64,000 nucleotides of DNA from CAWAMR01 sp963783095 (GTDB taxonomy: Bacteria > Planctomycetota > Planctomycetia > Gemmatales > Gemmataceae). The notes under the pieces are model-generated. The model saw only the letters and a list, made by a program, of their open reading frames with translations, was not told the DNA's origin and searched no databases. Positions 33,196-42,761 of the stretch are shown in pieces. The translations under genes were made by a program, and so were the position numbers. The stretch's first letter is position 1; every line of letters begins with the position of its first letter. The DNA lies in the NCBI GenBank assembly GCA_963783095.1, contig CAWAMR010000001.1, forward strand, positions 372,001 to 436,000, read 5' to 3'.

Positions 33196-34632
33196 ATTTT
33201 CGAGGTTTCGGGCAACTGTGGCAAGCACCCTCAATTCACTCATACGTCCGAGCCTCCCACCGGCTACCGTTTCACGAACTCCAGTCCTTCTGCGAACAGC
33301 CTGGGCCATCGCTGTGGGATCGGACAATCGGTCAAGTCATTACAACGACAGTCAAGGCATGGAACGGTTTGAATGCCTTGCTGCGCATCCCCATCGCGTT
33401 TGTGCGTCCGCGCAAGGGCGTCAATGTGAGAGCCAGGTTGCGCATCTTCGTGGTCATGATCCGCCTGTTGATGTCGCTGCTCTGGCGGGGATGCAAGCTT
33501 TTGCCAACCGTCCGCTTCGTGCAATCCAGGCACCTCCAATCCCAGCTGCTGGTCGGCGATTCTCGGGGTCTAGTGTTCCTCACCAGTATGCCGTATACCT
33601 ATGGACAAAACCCGTGGGTCATTGAGATTGAAGATCCCACGACCCTCTTTTATCCAATGATCCAAAACGGCAACACCTGCGGCCTGTCCTTGGCAGATTC
33701 GCCCTATTTCCCGATCGTCAAAGCACTGCTTGAAGCCGATCACTGCAAAGGCATCATCACCCATATTCGATCGACCGCGAATCTCGTTTCCACGCTATTC
33801 GATAGCGAAATCATACGCAAGAAGCTCACCTGCGTTCCTCTGGGTGTTAAACTTCCCGCGTGCTGGCAACACCATGAACAACAACCGGAAGAGGAACCGA
33901 TCCATTTGCTCTTCATCAATTCGTGGTGTCAGGTTCCTGAGAATTTCTACGTGGCGCGGCGGTCTTGACATCCTGGAAGCCTTTGCCACCCTTCGGGTTC
34001 GCTATCCGCAACTTCGACTCACCATGCGAACCAGCCTGCCCGGACTGGATGCCCACTATCACCGGATCATGGAAGAAGGCTGGGTGCGCACGTTTCATCG
34101 TTTTGTTTCCGCAGAAGAAATGGCTGAATTGCATGCAACGAGCCATATCTACCTGCTTCCTGCTGCTCGCGTGCATATCGTATCGCTCTTGCAGGCCATG
34201 TCCTATGGGTTGGCGGTCGTGGCCTCCGACGGCTGGGGGATCGAGGAGTATTTGATGCACGAGCACAACGGTCTGGTCGTCAAGGGACGATATGGCAAGG
34301 TTTCCTGGGAGGATGAAGAAGCGGGTATGTTGTGCGAAGATTACGAACCGATGTATACGCCCGACCCGCAAGTGGTCGAAGGTATCATCGAGGCGGTATC
34401 TCGACTGGTTGAGGATCGCCAGTTGCGAGCCGGACTGGGTCGAACGGCCCGGAAGGACGTTGAAACGAAGTTCAACATGAAGCAATGGAACCTGGGATTG
34501 CAAAAAGCATTTGATCGAGCACGAGGGATCGAAACGCCCGACTCTGCCGGGATTCATTCTCTCTCGACAAGTATGAAAGATGAACTGGTGGATGCTTCGG
34601 CGATGGTTGAGGCAGAAATAACGGCACGTTGA
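33196..34632 (+). CDS. Glycosyltransferase family 4, frameshifted
   Basis: N-terminal part in frame 3 to about 33950: GLNALLRIPIAFVRP, LVFLTSMPYTYGQNPWVIEI, LADSPYFPIVKALLEADHCK, TCVPLGVKLP. After a shift near 33950 the C-terminal Rossmann domain follows in frame 1: RGGLDILEAFATLRVRYPQL, RTFHRFVSAEEMAELHATSH, YLLPAARVHIVSLLQAMSYG, AVVASDGWGIEEYL. Stop 34630-34632. GT4 fold; the terminal QAMSYGLAVVASDGWG matches the donor-binding E-x7-E region with Gln in the first position. Preceded by two accessory modules. Likely adds a sugar in surface glycan assembly. Confidence 0.75.
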
Positions 34633-34671
34633 AAGGACAGGTAACCAGGCAGCTCACATTGAGAGGGCATC

Positions 34672-36123
34672 ATGAAGACGGAAACATTGCTCAATGACCG
34701 CGACACCCTGGCCTGGTGGCTGCAACAGGTCGGTTTGCCGTGGTCGAGGTTTACGGCAGAGTGTCCGGATTATCTCATCATCTCGCCTCCGAAAACAGGT
34801 TCCACCTGGCTGGCGGAAAACCTTCGTCATCACCCGGACTTGTTCGTGCCTTCGATCAAGGAGATCAAATACTTCAGTTCATTCTTCAAATCGCTGGATC
34901 TGAGCTGGTATCTGGATCAGATTGCTCCTGGGGCCGGACGAATCAAGGGTGAAGCTTCACCTTCGTATGCCCTGCTCCCGGTCGAGAGAATTCGACTCAT
35001 CCGTTGCCTGATGCCCAATGTGAAAATTATCTTCTTGATGCGCGATCCGATCGCACGTGCCTGGTCTCACGCCAGACACAATCATCGTTATCGTGAAGCC
35101 AATTTCTTGGGTTGCACAACTCCCGTTCATGCCGTTGACGATCAGCTCTGGATGGAGAATTTCACCCAGGATTGGCCGCTCATGAGCGGCGACTATCTGG
35201 GTCAACTTCAGCGCTGGCTGTCGATTTTTCCGCGCAATCAAGTCTATGTCGGCTTCTTCGAGTCCATTGCCAATGCTCCCGAGGTGTTGTTTCGTGAAGT
35301 ATTGGATTTTCTTGGTGCCAGTCAGGATGTGAATCTCAGCGAATTTCCCATTCATGAGCGAATCCTCCCCGGCCCGGATTGCGAACTTTCCGGTCCACTT
35401 CGCTCGTTCCTGCATTCACTTCTTCACGGCCGTTCTCTTGAGTTGACGACGTACCTCCGCGATGAGCTGGGGATCGTGCCGCCGCCGGAATGGCAGGATA
35501 CGCTCGAACCAGCCACAGCATCGCCGGGCAGCGCTGTTGCCCCGGCCTCTCGGTTCGTTCGCGAGTTCGATGACGCATTTCTTTCCCAGCTATTGAAACA
35601 AGAAGAGGCTTTTCCTTCGGCGTGGTGTCCAGTGATTGGGGCATACCAAGGGTTTAACATGGTGTTCCATCGCGGACTGGTGTACGCCCTGGACGTCAAC
35701 CTGGGAAATGTCCAGCCTGCGGATTTGACCGAAGAGCAGCTCAGACGCTATCAGTTGGACTACCAGTGTTTTATCGCCCCGTCTCTGGCCCAGCTCAAGG
35801 CATTTCTGGACCAGTATCTTTTCGACCGAGCCGAAGCCGGGTTAGCGCAATTGCCGCGGCTTAACGCAGACCTTTACAATGCGCGCGAACGGCTCGGCTC
35901 CGTGGAAATCATTCTCAGAGAGTTGATTCACGATGTGCAAATTGTTCAAGATCAAATGCACTGGCTTCGACCGTGGTTCTTTGTCGTCCATCGTGTGCTT
36001 CGTCCGATATGGCACAAAGTCCGCATCCTAGCAGGAGCGCGTCGCAAACCAGTCTTACCGGAGAAACGCTTCGAATGGGGCAAAAGGCAAACGGGAGTTA
36101 TTGCCGATCGCGTTCCCGTTTGA
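34672..36123 (+). CDS. Sulfotransferase with accessory module
   Basis: 483 residues. PAPS-binding motifs are clear: 5'-phosphosulfate loop SPPKTGSTWLAENL (residues about 38-51) and 3'-phosphate motif IIFLMRDPIARAWSHARH (about 119-136), followed by GDYLGQLQRWLSIFP and VYVGFFESIANAPE. Transfers sulfate from PAPS to a carbohydrate. Residues about 323-381 (GFNMVFHRGLVYALDVNLG … FIAPSLAQLKAFLDQ) are a copy of the module seen before the preceding glycosyltransferase. The C-terminal 100 residues look coiled-coil and basic. Implies that the glycan made here is sulfated. Confidence 0.85.
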   Translation: MKTETLLNDRDTLAWWLQQVGLPWSRFTAECPDYLIISPPKTGSTWLAENLRHHPDLFVPSIKEIKYFSSFFKSLDLSWYLDQIAPGAGRIKGEASPSYALLPVERIRLIRCLMPNVKIIFLMRDPIARAWSHARHNHRYREANFLGCTTPVHAVDDQLWMENFTQDWPLMSGDYLGQLQRWLSIFPRNQVYVGFFESIANAPEVLFREVLDFLGASQDVNLSEFPIHERILPGPDCELSGPLRSFLHSLLHGRSLELTTYLRDELGIVPPPEWQDTLEPATASPGSAVAPASRFVREFDDAFLSQLLKQEEAFPSAWCPVIGAYQGFNMVFHRGLVYALDVNLGNVQPADLTEEQLRRYQLDYQCFIAPSLAQLKAFLDQYLFDRAEAGLAQLPRLNADLYNARERLGSVEIILRELIHDVQIVQDQMHWLRPWFFVVHRVLRPIWHKVRILAGARRKPVLPEKRFEWGKRQTGVIADRVPV

Positions 36124-36182
36124 ATTCGAACGAAGAAGTTTTTGTGTTTCACCCTGTCACCAACGCCTGGAGAATTCCTGCC

Positions 36183-37130
36183 ATGAAAGAACGTGTCCTT
36201 GTAACCGGCGGCCTGGGCTATCTTGGCAGCATTCTGTGCGAACACCTGTTGGATGCCGGTTTTTCCGTTACCGCACTCGACAATTTGATGTATGGTGTCG
36301 GCCAGCAAGGGCTATACCACTTGTGCGCCAACGCCGCCTTTGAATTCGTCAAGGGCGACGTGCGCGATGAAGCATTGATGAAAGCCTCGCTCAAAAATAG
36401 CGATGTCATTATACATCTGGCCGGCATCGTCGGGGCCGGTGCCTGCGACCGCGATCCCGTCCTGGCCACAACAGTAAACGTCGACTCTGTCCGTCTCCTG
36501 AACCGTTTGCGAAGTCAGGAGCAGCGGGTGATCTTCCCAAATACCAACAGCGGTTATGGAGCAACCAGCGGGCAAAGCTACTGCACCGAGGAGAGTCCTC
36601 TCGAACCAATTTCTCTCTATGGGAAGACCAAGGTTCAGGCCGAGAGGATTCTGCTCGATTCGCCCAACGCGGTTGCGCTCCGACTCGCCACCGTCTTTGG
36701 CGTATCGCCCCGAATGCGGCTCGACCTTCTGGTAAACCATTTCGTTCATGCAGCAGTGAAAGATGGTTACCTGGTCATCTTTGAAAAAGACTTCAAACGT
36801 AACTTCGTGCACGTTCGTGACGTTGCCGATTGCATGCTCCATGTCATCGCGAACCATGCTTCAATGTCCGGTAAGGCCTTTAATCTTGGCTTGGACTCGG
36901 CGAATTTGTCCAAAGCAGATCTGGCACGCAAGGTCAAAGAGTACGTTCCGAATTTTTACGTCCACTTCGCCCCGATCGGTCAAGATCCCGACAAGAGAAA
37001 CTACATTGTCTCAAGTGATCGGCTCCGCAAAACGGGATTTGAGGCACGACGAACCTTGGATGTCGGGATCGCCGAGTTGATGAAGGCGTATCGCATGGAG
37101 GGCCGGGCCCTATTCAAGAATGCGGCCTGA
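36183..37130 (+). CDS. NAD-dependent sugar epimerase/dehydratase
   Basis: 315 residues from ATG 36183 (MKERVLVTGGLGYLGSILCE); an open frame upstream overlaps the sulfotransferase and is not coding. Extended SDR: GGLGYLG NAD loop (9-15), DVIIHLAGIVGAGACD, NTNSGYGATSG, active-site YGKTK, RNFVHVRDVADCM. Related to UDP-glucose 4-epimerase and dTDP-glucose dehydratase types; the exact sugar cannot be set. Supplies an activated sugar for the cluster. Confidence 0.86.
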   Translation: MKERVLVTGGLGYLGSILCEHLLDAGFSVTALDNLMYGVGQQGLYHLCANAAFEFVKGDVRDEALMKASLKNSDVIIHLAGIVGAGACDRDPVLATTVNVDSVRLLNRLRSQEQRVIFPNTNSGYGATSGQSYCTEESPLEPISLYGKTKVQAERILLDSPNAVALRLATVFGVSPRMRLDLLVNHFVHAAVKDGYLVIFEKDFKRNFVHVRDVADCMLHVIANHASMSGKAFNLGLDSANLSKADLARKVKEYVPNFYVHFAPIGQDPDKRNYIVSSDRLRKTGFEARRTLDVGIAELMKAYRMEGRALFKNAA

Positions 37131-37156
37131 TCGCCCGGCACAAGGAGGATTCGCCA

Positions 37157-38149
37157 ATGTCCAAGCCCGTTCCCGTTCATCGATCGCGCAAGAGAAACTC
37201 GTATGGTGAGCTGATCCATCTGCTCAATCAACGATATCATTCCGAATGGGTCCGCGCTGAAGCACTCCAGAACGAACTGACCCGCTTGCAGGGGTACATG
37301 CTCTGGCCCGTGATTGCCTGGCTTCGGAAAGTGAAGCGCTGGTTCGGAGCCAGAACCTCCGTTACACCTATTTTGTCAGAACAGTCGATTCCCTATCACA
37401 TGCCCAGTGAGATCGGAAAACTCTCGGCCAAGGTGAGCATTATCATCCCGTTCAAGGATCGACTCGAACTGCTTCGGAACTGCCTGAGAAGCTTGGCCAC
37501 CGGCACTTATCGCCGGTTCGAAGTCATTTTCGTTAATAACGGCAGCGCACATCCGATGACCGAACGATACCTTGCTCGTGCAGCAAAACATCGCAATGTC
37601 CGGGTCGTCGATGCGCCGGGGGAATTTAACTTTGCCCGCCTATGCAATGCCGGCGCATCCGTGGCCCGTGGAGATCATTTACTGTTTCTCAATAACGACA
37701 CCGAGATTCTGACAAGGGACTGGCTCGACCAGCTTTTGCGCATTGCCTGCGATCCGAAAGTGGGAGTCGTGGGGGCGACCCTGCTTTATCCCGATCGAAC
37801 CATTCAACATGCAGGCTTGTTTCCGCGCACGGACGGGCTGTGGGTCCATCCCTATCAAGGATGTCCCGAGCACGACCGGGGGGAAAACGGAGAACTGCAA
37901 CAGGCGCGAGTTGTCCCGGCGGTAACGGCAGCGTGTCTGCTCATTCGCCGAGCGCCGTTTCAAGCGATCGCGGGGTTCGATGAGCAGTTTCCGGTGGCGT
38001 ACAACGATGTCGATCTTTGCACGCGCGTCCGAGAACGAGGGTTGCTGGTGGTAGTGACGCCGCACGCGCGCCTACTGCATTACGAGGGCTTGAGCCGGGG
38101 ATACACCGTCGATAAGCCGGAGCGTATCGTCCATGGATCGACACTCTGA
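37157..38149 (+). CDS. Glycosyltransferase family 2
   Basis: 330 residues, SD AAGGAGG. Amphipathic N-terminal stretch (residues 10-60), then the GT-A domain: KVSIIIPFKDRLELLRNCLR, FEVIFVNNGSAHPMTERYL, GEFNFARLCNAGASVARGDH, LLFLNNDTEIL (DxD-type NDT), VVPAVTAACLLIRRAPFQAI and the catalytic-base region FPVAYNDVDLCTRVRERG. Rhamnosyl- or similar transferases share this shape. The next gene begins inside its last 17 bases. Confidence 0.88.
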   Translation: MSKPVPVHRSRKRNSYGELIHLLNQRYHSEWVRAEALQNELTRLQGYMLWPVIAWLRKVKRWFGARTSVTPILSEQSIPYHMPSEIGKLSAKVSIIIPFKDRLELLRNCLRSLATGTYRRFEVIFVNNGSAHPMTERYLARAAKHRNVRVVDAPGEFNFARLCNAGASVARGDHLLFLNNDTEILTRDWLDQLLRIACDPKVGVVGATLLYPDRTIQHAGLFPRTDGLWVHPYQGCPEHDRGENGELQQARVVPAVTAACLLIRRAPFQAIAGFDEQFPVAYNDVDLCTRVRERGLLVVVTPHARLLHYEGLSRGYTVDKPERIVHGSTL

Positions 38150-38912
38150 CCGAATCGGGACAAGAGCAATTGCGATGCAAGATATGTTGCGCGAATCATC
38201 GGTGGCAATTCTCGCGGGCGGCCTGGGAACCAGGCTCCGTCCGGTCGTGGCCGATCGTCCCAAGGTGCTTGCACCGGTCGGAGGCCGGCCCTTCATTTCC
38301 TATCTTCTGGATCAACTGTGCCGGTCGGGAGTACGGAAGGCCATCCTGCTCGCCGGTTTCGGCGCAGAGCAACTGCGAGTAGAATTCGGCGATCAATACG
38401 CCGGTATGCACCTGGAGTATTCGATTGAATCCCGGCCGCTTGGCACGGGTGGGGCGATTCGACTTGCACTCCCATTGCTACGGGGAAATAGGATTCTACT
38501 GTTGAACGGTGACTCTTATTGCGATGTCAATCTTCAGACGTTTTGCGAGTTTCAGCGCCGAAGCGGTCGAGATGCCGGCATGGTTCTTACGTATGTGGAC
38601 AATGCTTCAAGGTTTGGCAAGGTTCAACTGGGTGAAGATGGCTGTATTGCCAGTTTTGAAGAGAAGAGCCCAGTGCCTGGTCCAGGCTGGATCAATGCCG
38701 GAGTTTATCTGTTGGACCGGGGATTGATCGAGAACTTGGCCCCGGGCCAGTCGATTTCCCTGGAGCGAGATGTTTTGCCGACCTGGGTTTTCGGCGGCAA
38801 ACTGGCTGGATTTCGGACTTTGAGTCCATTCATCGATATCGGCCTTCCAGAATCATATAGGGCAGCAGCGCGATTTTTTGCCAAAACCAATCGGATGCCA
38901 AAATGCGGGTGA
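38133..38912 (+). CDS. Sugar-1-phosphate nucleotidyltransferase (HddC-like)
   Basis: 259 residues from ATG 38133; an internal ATG at 38175 gives 245 residues and is also possible. Signature VAILAGGLGTRLRPVVADRP with KVLAPVGGRPFI (nucleotidyl loop and metal site), LLNGDSYCDVNL, GMVLTYVDNASRFGKVQLGE, FIDIGLPESYRAA. Close in text to D-glycero-D-manno-heptose-1-phosphate guanylyltransferase and mannose-1-phosphate guanylyltransferase. Makes an NDP-sugar donor. Overlaps the preceding glycosyltransferase. Confidence 0.82.
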   Translation: MDRHSDRIGTRAIAMQDMLRESSVAILAGGLGTRLRPVVADRPKVLAPVGGRPFISYLLDQLCRSGVRKAILLAGFGAEQLRVEFGDQYAGMHLEYSIESRPLGTGGAIRLALPLLRGNRILLLNGDSYCDVNLQTFCEFQRRSGRDAGMVLTYVDNASRFGKVQLGEDGCIASFEEKSPVPGPGWINAGVYLLDRGLIENLAPGQSISLERDVLPTWVFGGKLAGFRTLSPFIDIGLPESYRAAARFFAKTNRMPKCG

Positions 38913-38921
38913 GGGAACACT

Positions 38922-40079
38922 GTGCTCGATGATATCGATTTACTGGTTTGCGGGGCTGGTCCCGTCGGGTGCGTGCTGGCCGAGCGCTGTGCTAGTGTGC
39001 TGGGATGGAAGGTATTGGTAATCGATCAGCGCACGCACATTGCCGGCAACTGCTACGATTCTTCTCACGCCACCGGGGTCCGTATCCACAACTACGGGCC
39101 ACACTATTTCCGGACCAACGACGACTCTCTCCTGCAATACCTTTCGCGATTTACCGACTGGATCCCTGCCCGATACGAAGTCCAGAGCCTGGTCAGGGGC
39201 AGCCTGTTTCCCTTTCCCATCAATCTCACGACTTTGGAACAGTTTTTTGGTTGCCAACTGGATCCCGGAACGGCAGACCAGTTTTTGCAGCAACATCAAC
39301 TGCGGTTTGATTCCCCAAGAAACTCCGAGGAATTCGTTTTAAGCAAGGTTGGACGGGACTTATATGAGGCGTTTTACCTGAACTACACTCTCAAGCAGTG
39401 GGGAGTTCACCCACGCGATTTGGATGCGGATGTCTGTGGTCGGGTTCCTGTCCGTCTCGATCGCGACAAACGATATGTCGGGCACCGTCATCAGGTAATG
39501 CCCAAACAAGGATTCACCGCCATGTTTCAGCGAATGCTGCGACATCGAAAAATCCGCGTTCTGCTCGACTGCCCATTCCAGGAAGTACGGAACCTGGTTT
39601 GCCCACGTCGGGCAACGGTCTACACAGGGCCGGTAGATGCCTACTTCGGATGTCGATTCGGAAAACTTCCTTATCGTTCTTTGCAGTTTGAGTTCGTGCC
39701 TTTTCCGGTTGAGTATGTGCAGCCTTGTGTGCAGATCAACTACCCGAACAACTTTGCCTACACTCGCTCCGTGGAGATTAAACACGTGACGGGTCAGAAG
39801 CATCCGAATACGGTGCTTAGCTATGAAACTCCAACCTCAACCGGTGAACCTTATTACCCCGTACCGCGACCCGAATCGGCACAACTCTACCAGCGTTACC
39901 GGGAATTGGCAGAACAAGAGACAACTCTGCAAAGAGTTTATTTCTGCGGCAGACTGGCTCAGTATCGATACTTCAATACCGATGAAGTGATTCAAGAGGC
40001 ATTAAAATGTTTCCAAGAGATCTCTCGGGTGTGCGGGCCAAATCGATCTGCCTCGTCGTCTCGGATGTCGGCAGCTTGA
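38922..40079 (+). CDS. glf: UDP-galactopyranose mutase
   Basis: FAD enzyme that interconverts UDP-galactopyranose and UDP-galactofuranose. GTG start at 38922, 385 residues. FAD site CGAGPVGCVLAERCA, VIDQRTHIAGNCYDSSH; NYGPHYFRTND; YLNYTLKQWGVHPRDLDADV; RYFNTDEVI at the C-terminus (conserved Arg and Tyr residues of the substrate pocket). Implies galactofuranose in the exported glycan. The 3' end overlaps the next gene by 73 bp, so the C-terminal extension beyond CFQEISRV may be non-conserved. Confidence 0.92.
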   Translation: MLDDIDLLVCGAGPVGCVLAERCASVLGWKVLVIDQRTHIAGNCYDSSHATGVRIHNYGPHYFRTNDDSLLQYLSRFTDWIPARYEVQSLVRGSLFPFPINLTTLEQFFGCQLDPGTADQFLQQHQLRFDSPRNSEEFVLSKVGRDLYEAFYLNYTLKQWGVHPRDLDADVCGRVPVRLDRDKRYVGHRHQVMPKQGFTAMFQRMLRHRKIRVLLDCPFQEVRNLVCPRRATVYTGPVDAYFGCRFGKLPYRSLQFEFVPFPVEYVQPCVQINYPNNFAYTRSVEIKHVTGQKHPNTVLSYETPTSTGEPYYPVPRPESAQLYQRYRELAEQETTLQRVYFCGRLAQYRYFNTDEVIQEALKCFQEISRVCGPNRSASSSRMSAA

Positions 40080-41707
40080 CGGATACACTGGCCGAATATG
40101 AAAAGAATGGCCTGCACAGTCATGTTCTATATTGCGGATCGGAGCATATACCCAGGGCAACGCGTAACCAGCTTCGCAAGTCCGGCATCTCGGTGTCAAC
40201 TCTCGATAACAGCAACTCTCCTGTAGAGTTTCGCGTTGCCAATCTTTATGAATCAGCTTACGTGGATCGAGGCGATCGCATTCGACATGCTTTGGAGCAG
40301 CTTCATCGCGAGCATCGGTTTGATTTGATTGAATTCGACCTTCATCGGGGTCTTGGCTTCCGAAGTTTGCAAGCGAAACAAGCTGGCATCGCCTTCACCG
40401 ATGTCTTGTTGGCTTGTCGATTCAACACTTGTAGTGCCTGGCAAAGAGAACAAGAGCAACGCTGGCCCAGCGGCTATGAGGAGGTTGAACTCGATTTTGC
40501 GGAGCGGTATTCCTTTGAAAATGCCGACATCAACATCGCTCCTTCGCTCTCTTTGTTGGCTTTTGTCGGTCGGCTGGGCTGGAACGTTCATTCAGATGAA
40601 GTATTCGCAACTTGTCCGGAGTGGATTTCGTCTTCGCACCGACGTTGCTCATTTGTAGATTCAGCGCCGCGCGTTCAACCTTCGGTGACGATTGGGATCG
40701 CCTATTACAATCTGGGCCGGTATCTTCCCGAAACACTCGCAACGCTGGCGGCTCAAAGCTATCCAAACCTTGAAGTGCTGGTCATCGACGACGGCTCGAC
40801 CGATCCGCATTCAATCGATGTCTTTGCGGAGATGGAAGCCCGCTATCCTCAATACCGGTTTCTGCGTCAACGCAATGCCGGTATCGGCGCAACGCGGAAC
40901 CGATGCTTATCGCTCGCGCGTGGAGAATATTTTGTTCCGGTGGATGCAGACAACCTGGCCCGGCCGGAAATGATAACCCGTTTCGCCGAAGCAATGACCC
41001 GGAATCCCGAGTGCGCGGCGATGACTTGTTATTTTCTCGCGTTCGAGGATGGTGTCTCGCCCAGTTCGGGACAGTTTCTTCATGCTTGTAGGCCAACGGG
41101 TGGGCCGCATGTATTGGCCGGCATTCGCAATGTTTATGGCGATGCCAACGCGATTTTCCGAACCGAGGTTTTTCGTGAAGTCGGCGGTTATGAGACCGAT
41201 CGCGGCACATCCTGCGAGGACTGGGAAGCTTTCGTAAAACTGGTCCACGCAGGAAAGCGAATCGGAGTTGTACCGGATCATCTCTTCTACTATCGACACT
41301 TGTCCAATGGATTCTCGCGCACGACCAACCGCTTCGCGAATCACCAGCGGGTACTTCGACAATTCAATCTGCTCCCGGTTTTCCCAGGACAAGAGAGTGT
41401 TTCTCTCTGGACCACGATGATTGGCCTGCACCAGCGGATCGAACAACTCAAAAGCGAACGAATGCTTTTGCGCTACCAACTGGCCGATCGCATTCATTCC
41501 ATCATGGCAAGACTACCGGGGTTTGCGTGCGTTCTCAAGAATTGTTTTCTTGGTATTGGGAACTTGCTGCGCCGAGTTGTGGGTTCGCTGAAAAGGCAAG
41601 CTTACGCTTCCGGCTCGTTCGTTGGAACCGGCCTGGTGTTTCTCGATTCAGCGAAGTATTTTTTTCGCCAGCGTCCGGATAAACCCCCGGATACCTTTAC
41701 TGCGTAG
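40007..41707 (+). CDS. Two-domain glycosyltransferase (GT4-like N-terminus, GT2 C-terminus)
   Basis: 566 residues from ATG 40007, which lies inside glf. Residues about 1-215 look like the N-terminal half of a GT4 fold (KSICLVVSDVGSLTDTLAEY, FDLIEFDLHRGLGFRSLQAK). Residues about 224-450 are a full GT2 domain: VTIGIAYYNLGRYLPETLAT, VLVIDDGSTDPHSIDVF, RNAGIGATRNRCLSLARGEY, VPVDADNLARPE (DxD), GTSCEDWEAFVKLVHAGKRI. The tail is basic. Its last 60 bases overlap the convergent glycosyltransferase. Confidence 0.85.
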   Translation: MFPRDLSGVRAKSICLVVSDVGSLTDTLAEYEKNGLHSHVLYCGSEHIPRATRNQLRKSGISVSTLDNSNSPVEFRVANLYESAYVDRGDRIRHALEQLHREHRFDLIEFDLHRGLGFRSLQAKQAGIAFTDVLLACRFNTCSAWQREQEQRWPSGYEEVELDFAERYSFENADINIAPSLSLLAFVGRLGWNVHSDEVFATCPEWISSSHRRCSFVDSAPRVQPSVTIGIAYYNLGRYLPETLATLAAQSYPNLEVLVIDDGSTDPHSIDVFAEMEARYPQYRFLRQRNAGIGATRNRCLSLARGEYFVPVDADNLARPEMITRFAEAMTRNPECAAMTCYFLAFEDGVSPSSGQFLHACRPTGGPHVLAGIRNVYGDANAIFRTEVFREVGGYETDRGTSCEDWEAFVKLVHAGKRIGVVPDHLFYYRHLSNGFSRTTNRFANHQRVLRQFNLLPVFPGQESVSLWTTMIGLHQRIEQLKSERMLLRYQLADRIHSIMARLPGFACVLKNCFLGIGNLLRRVVGSLKRQAYASGSFVGTGLVFLDSAKYFFRQRPDKPPDTFTA

Positions 41708-42577
41708 GCATTTCCAAGCTCTGGTCCACAGTCTTCCCAGTCGTCCGGAAAACTCGCGAGATCGTCTCCACCGCATGGTGCGAACGATATGCTGCCGACC
41801 CACAGTGCGCAAGGCAAAGGAATCGTGACATCCGTCTAAGAGTTCTTTTCGAGCAGCATATATCGCGGGATCTTGCGACTCTTGGATCGATGCCAAGAGT
41901 TTCAAGGCAAGCTCTTTGCGCTCGGGAAACAGCGAATGAAACAGAGGAGCATCCCTGGCAAGTATCGCTGGGTCTGACTGATATACCTTTCCTGCCTGGG
42001 GATGCTCAACCGTGTTGGTGTGCTCAAAGATCACGTCCGGGAGGTAGATGGTTCGACGCTCACCCAGCACTGCCAAAAGATTGAAGATATCCTCAATGTG
42101 GTCGTCGATCCGATAGCGTATATATTCTTCTGGACAAATTCCACCCGCCAGCTCGCAGAAGGTGCGTGAAACGAGCGGGAAGGTACAGAGATAGTCTTTC
42201 ATCAGGGTGTCGTTTACGTGAATCAGTACCAAACGATCTGGGAACTTCTCAAAACATGCCAGAGCGATGGCATCCCAGCCCTGGGTATGGACTACTACAT
42301 CATCATTCAAGAGCATGATGTAGTCTCCTTGCGAAGCGGCGTAGCCCGCTGCATTCAGAGTTCCCATCGTCTGTCCGGGTGATCCGACAATGAGTTTCAG
42401 AGCCAGCCGGTCGTCGTGAATCGCGAGACTCGATGAATCATCCTCATCCACTACAAGAACGATTTCGATCCGCTCCGGATGACTGGCGGTGGCGGCAATG
42501 CTGTCAAGAAATCGACGAAGTTGAATAGGCCGCGACCGTGTTGGAACAATGAGCGAGAATGTCGGTCGTCGATCCAT
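41648..42577 (-). CDS. Glycosyltransferase family 2
   Basis: 309 residues. PTFSLIVPTRSRPIQLRRFL, EIVLVVDEDDSS, YAASQGDYIMLLNDDVVVHT (LNDD metal site), CELAGGICPEEYIRYRIDDH, DHIEDIFNLLAVLGERR. Basic C-terminal tail (GRLWTRAWKCLRSKGIRGF). Only rightmost gene of the polysaccharide block on the minus strand; its 3' end overlaps the preceding gene by 60 bp, so one of the two tails may be poorly conserved. Specificity unknown. Confidence 0.82.
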   Translation of the reverse strand: MDRRPTFSLIVPTRSRPIQLRRFLDSIAATASHPERIEIVLVVDEDDSSSLAIHDDRLALKLIVGSPGQTMGTLNAAGYAASQGDYIMLLNDDVVVHTQGWDAIALACFEKFPDRLVLIHVNDTLMKDYLCTFPLVSRTFCELAGGICPEEYIRYRIDDHIEDIFNLLAVLGERRTIYLPDVIFEHTNTVEHPQAGKVYQSDPAILARDAPLFHSLFPERKELALKLLASIQESQDPAIYAARKELLDGCHDSFALRTVGRQHIVRTMRWRRSREFSGRLGRLWTRAWKCLRSKGIRGFIRTLAKKILR

Positions 42578-42761
42578 GACTTGTCCTGGGTGTTATCGCG
42601 GTGATTGGGGGTTTACTCAAGTTGGTTTTAATTATCCGTTTGAGGCGAAACAATGGTCAAGCCCAATCGGATGCGAATGTCGAAATTCTTTACCGGTGAC
42701 AGTGGTTGCAAACTTCAGTTGGCGAACTGAGATCGATACGGATTACTTACAAACTCCTGTT

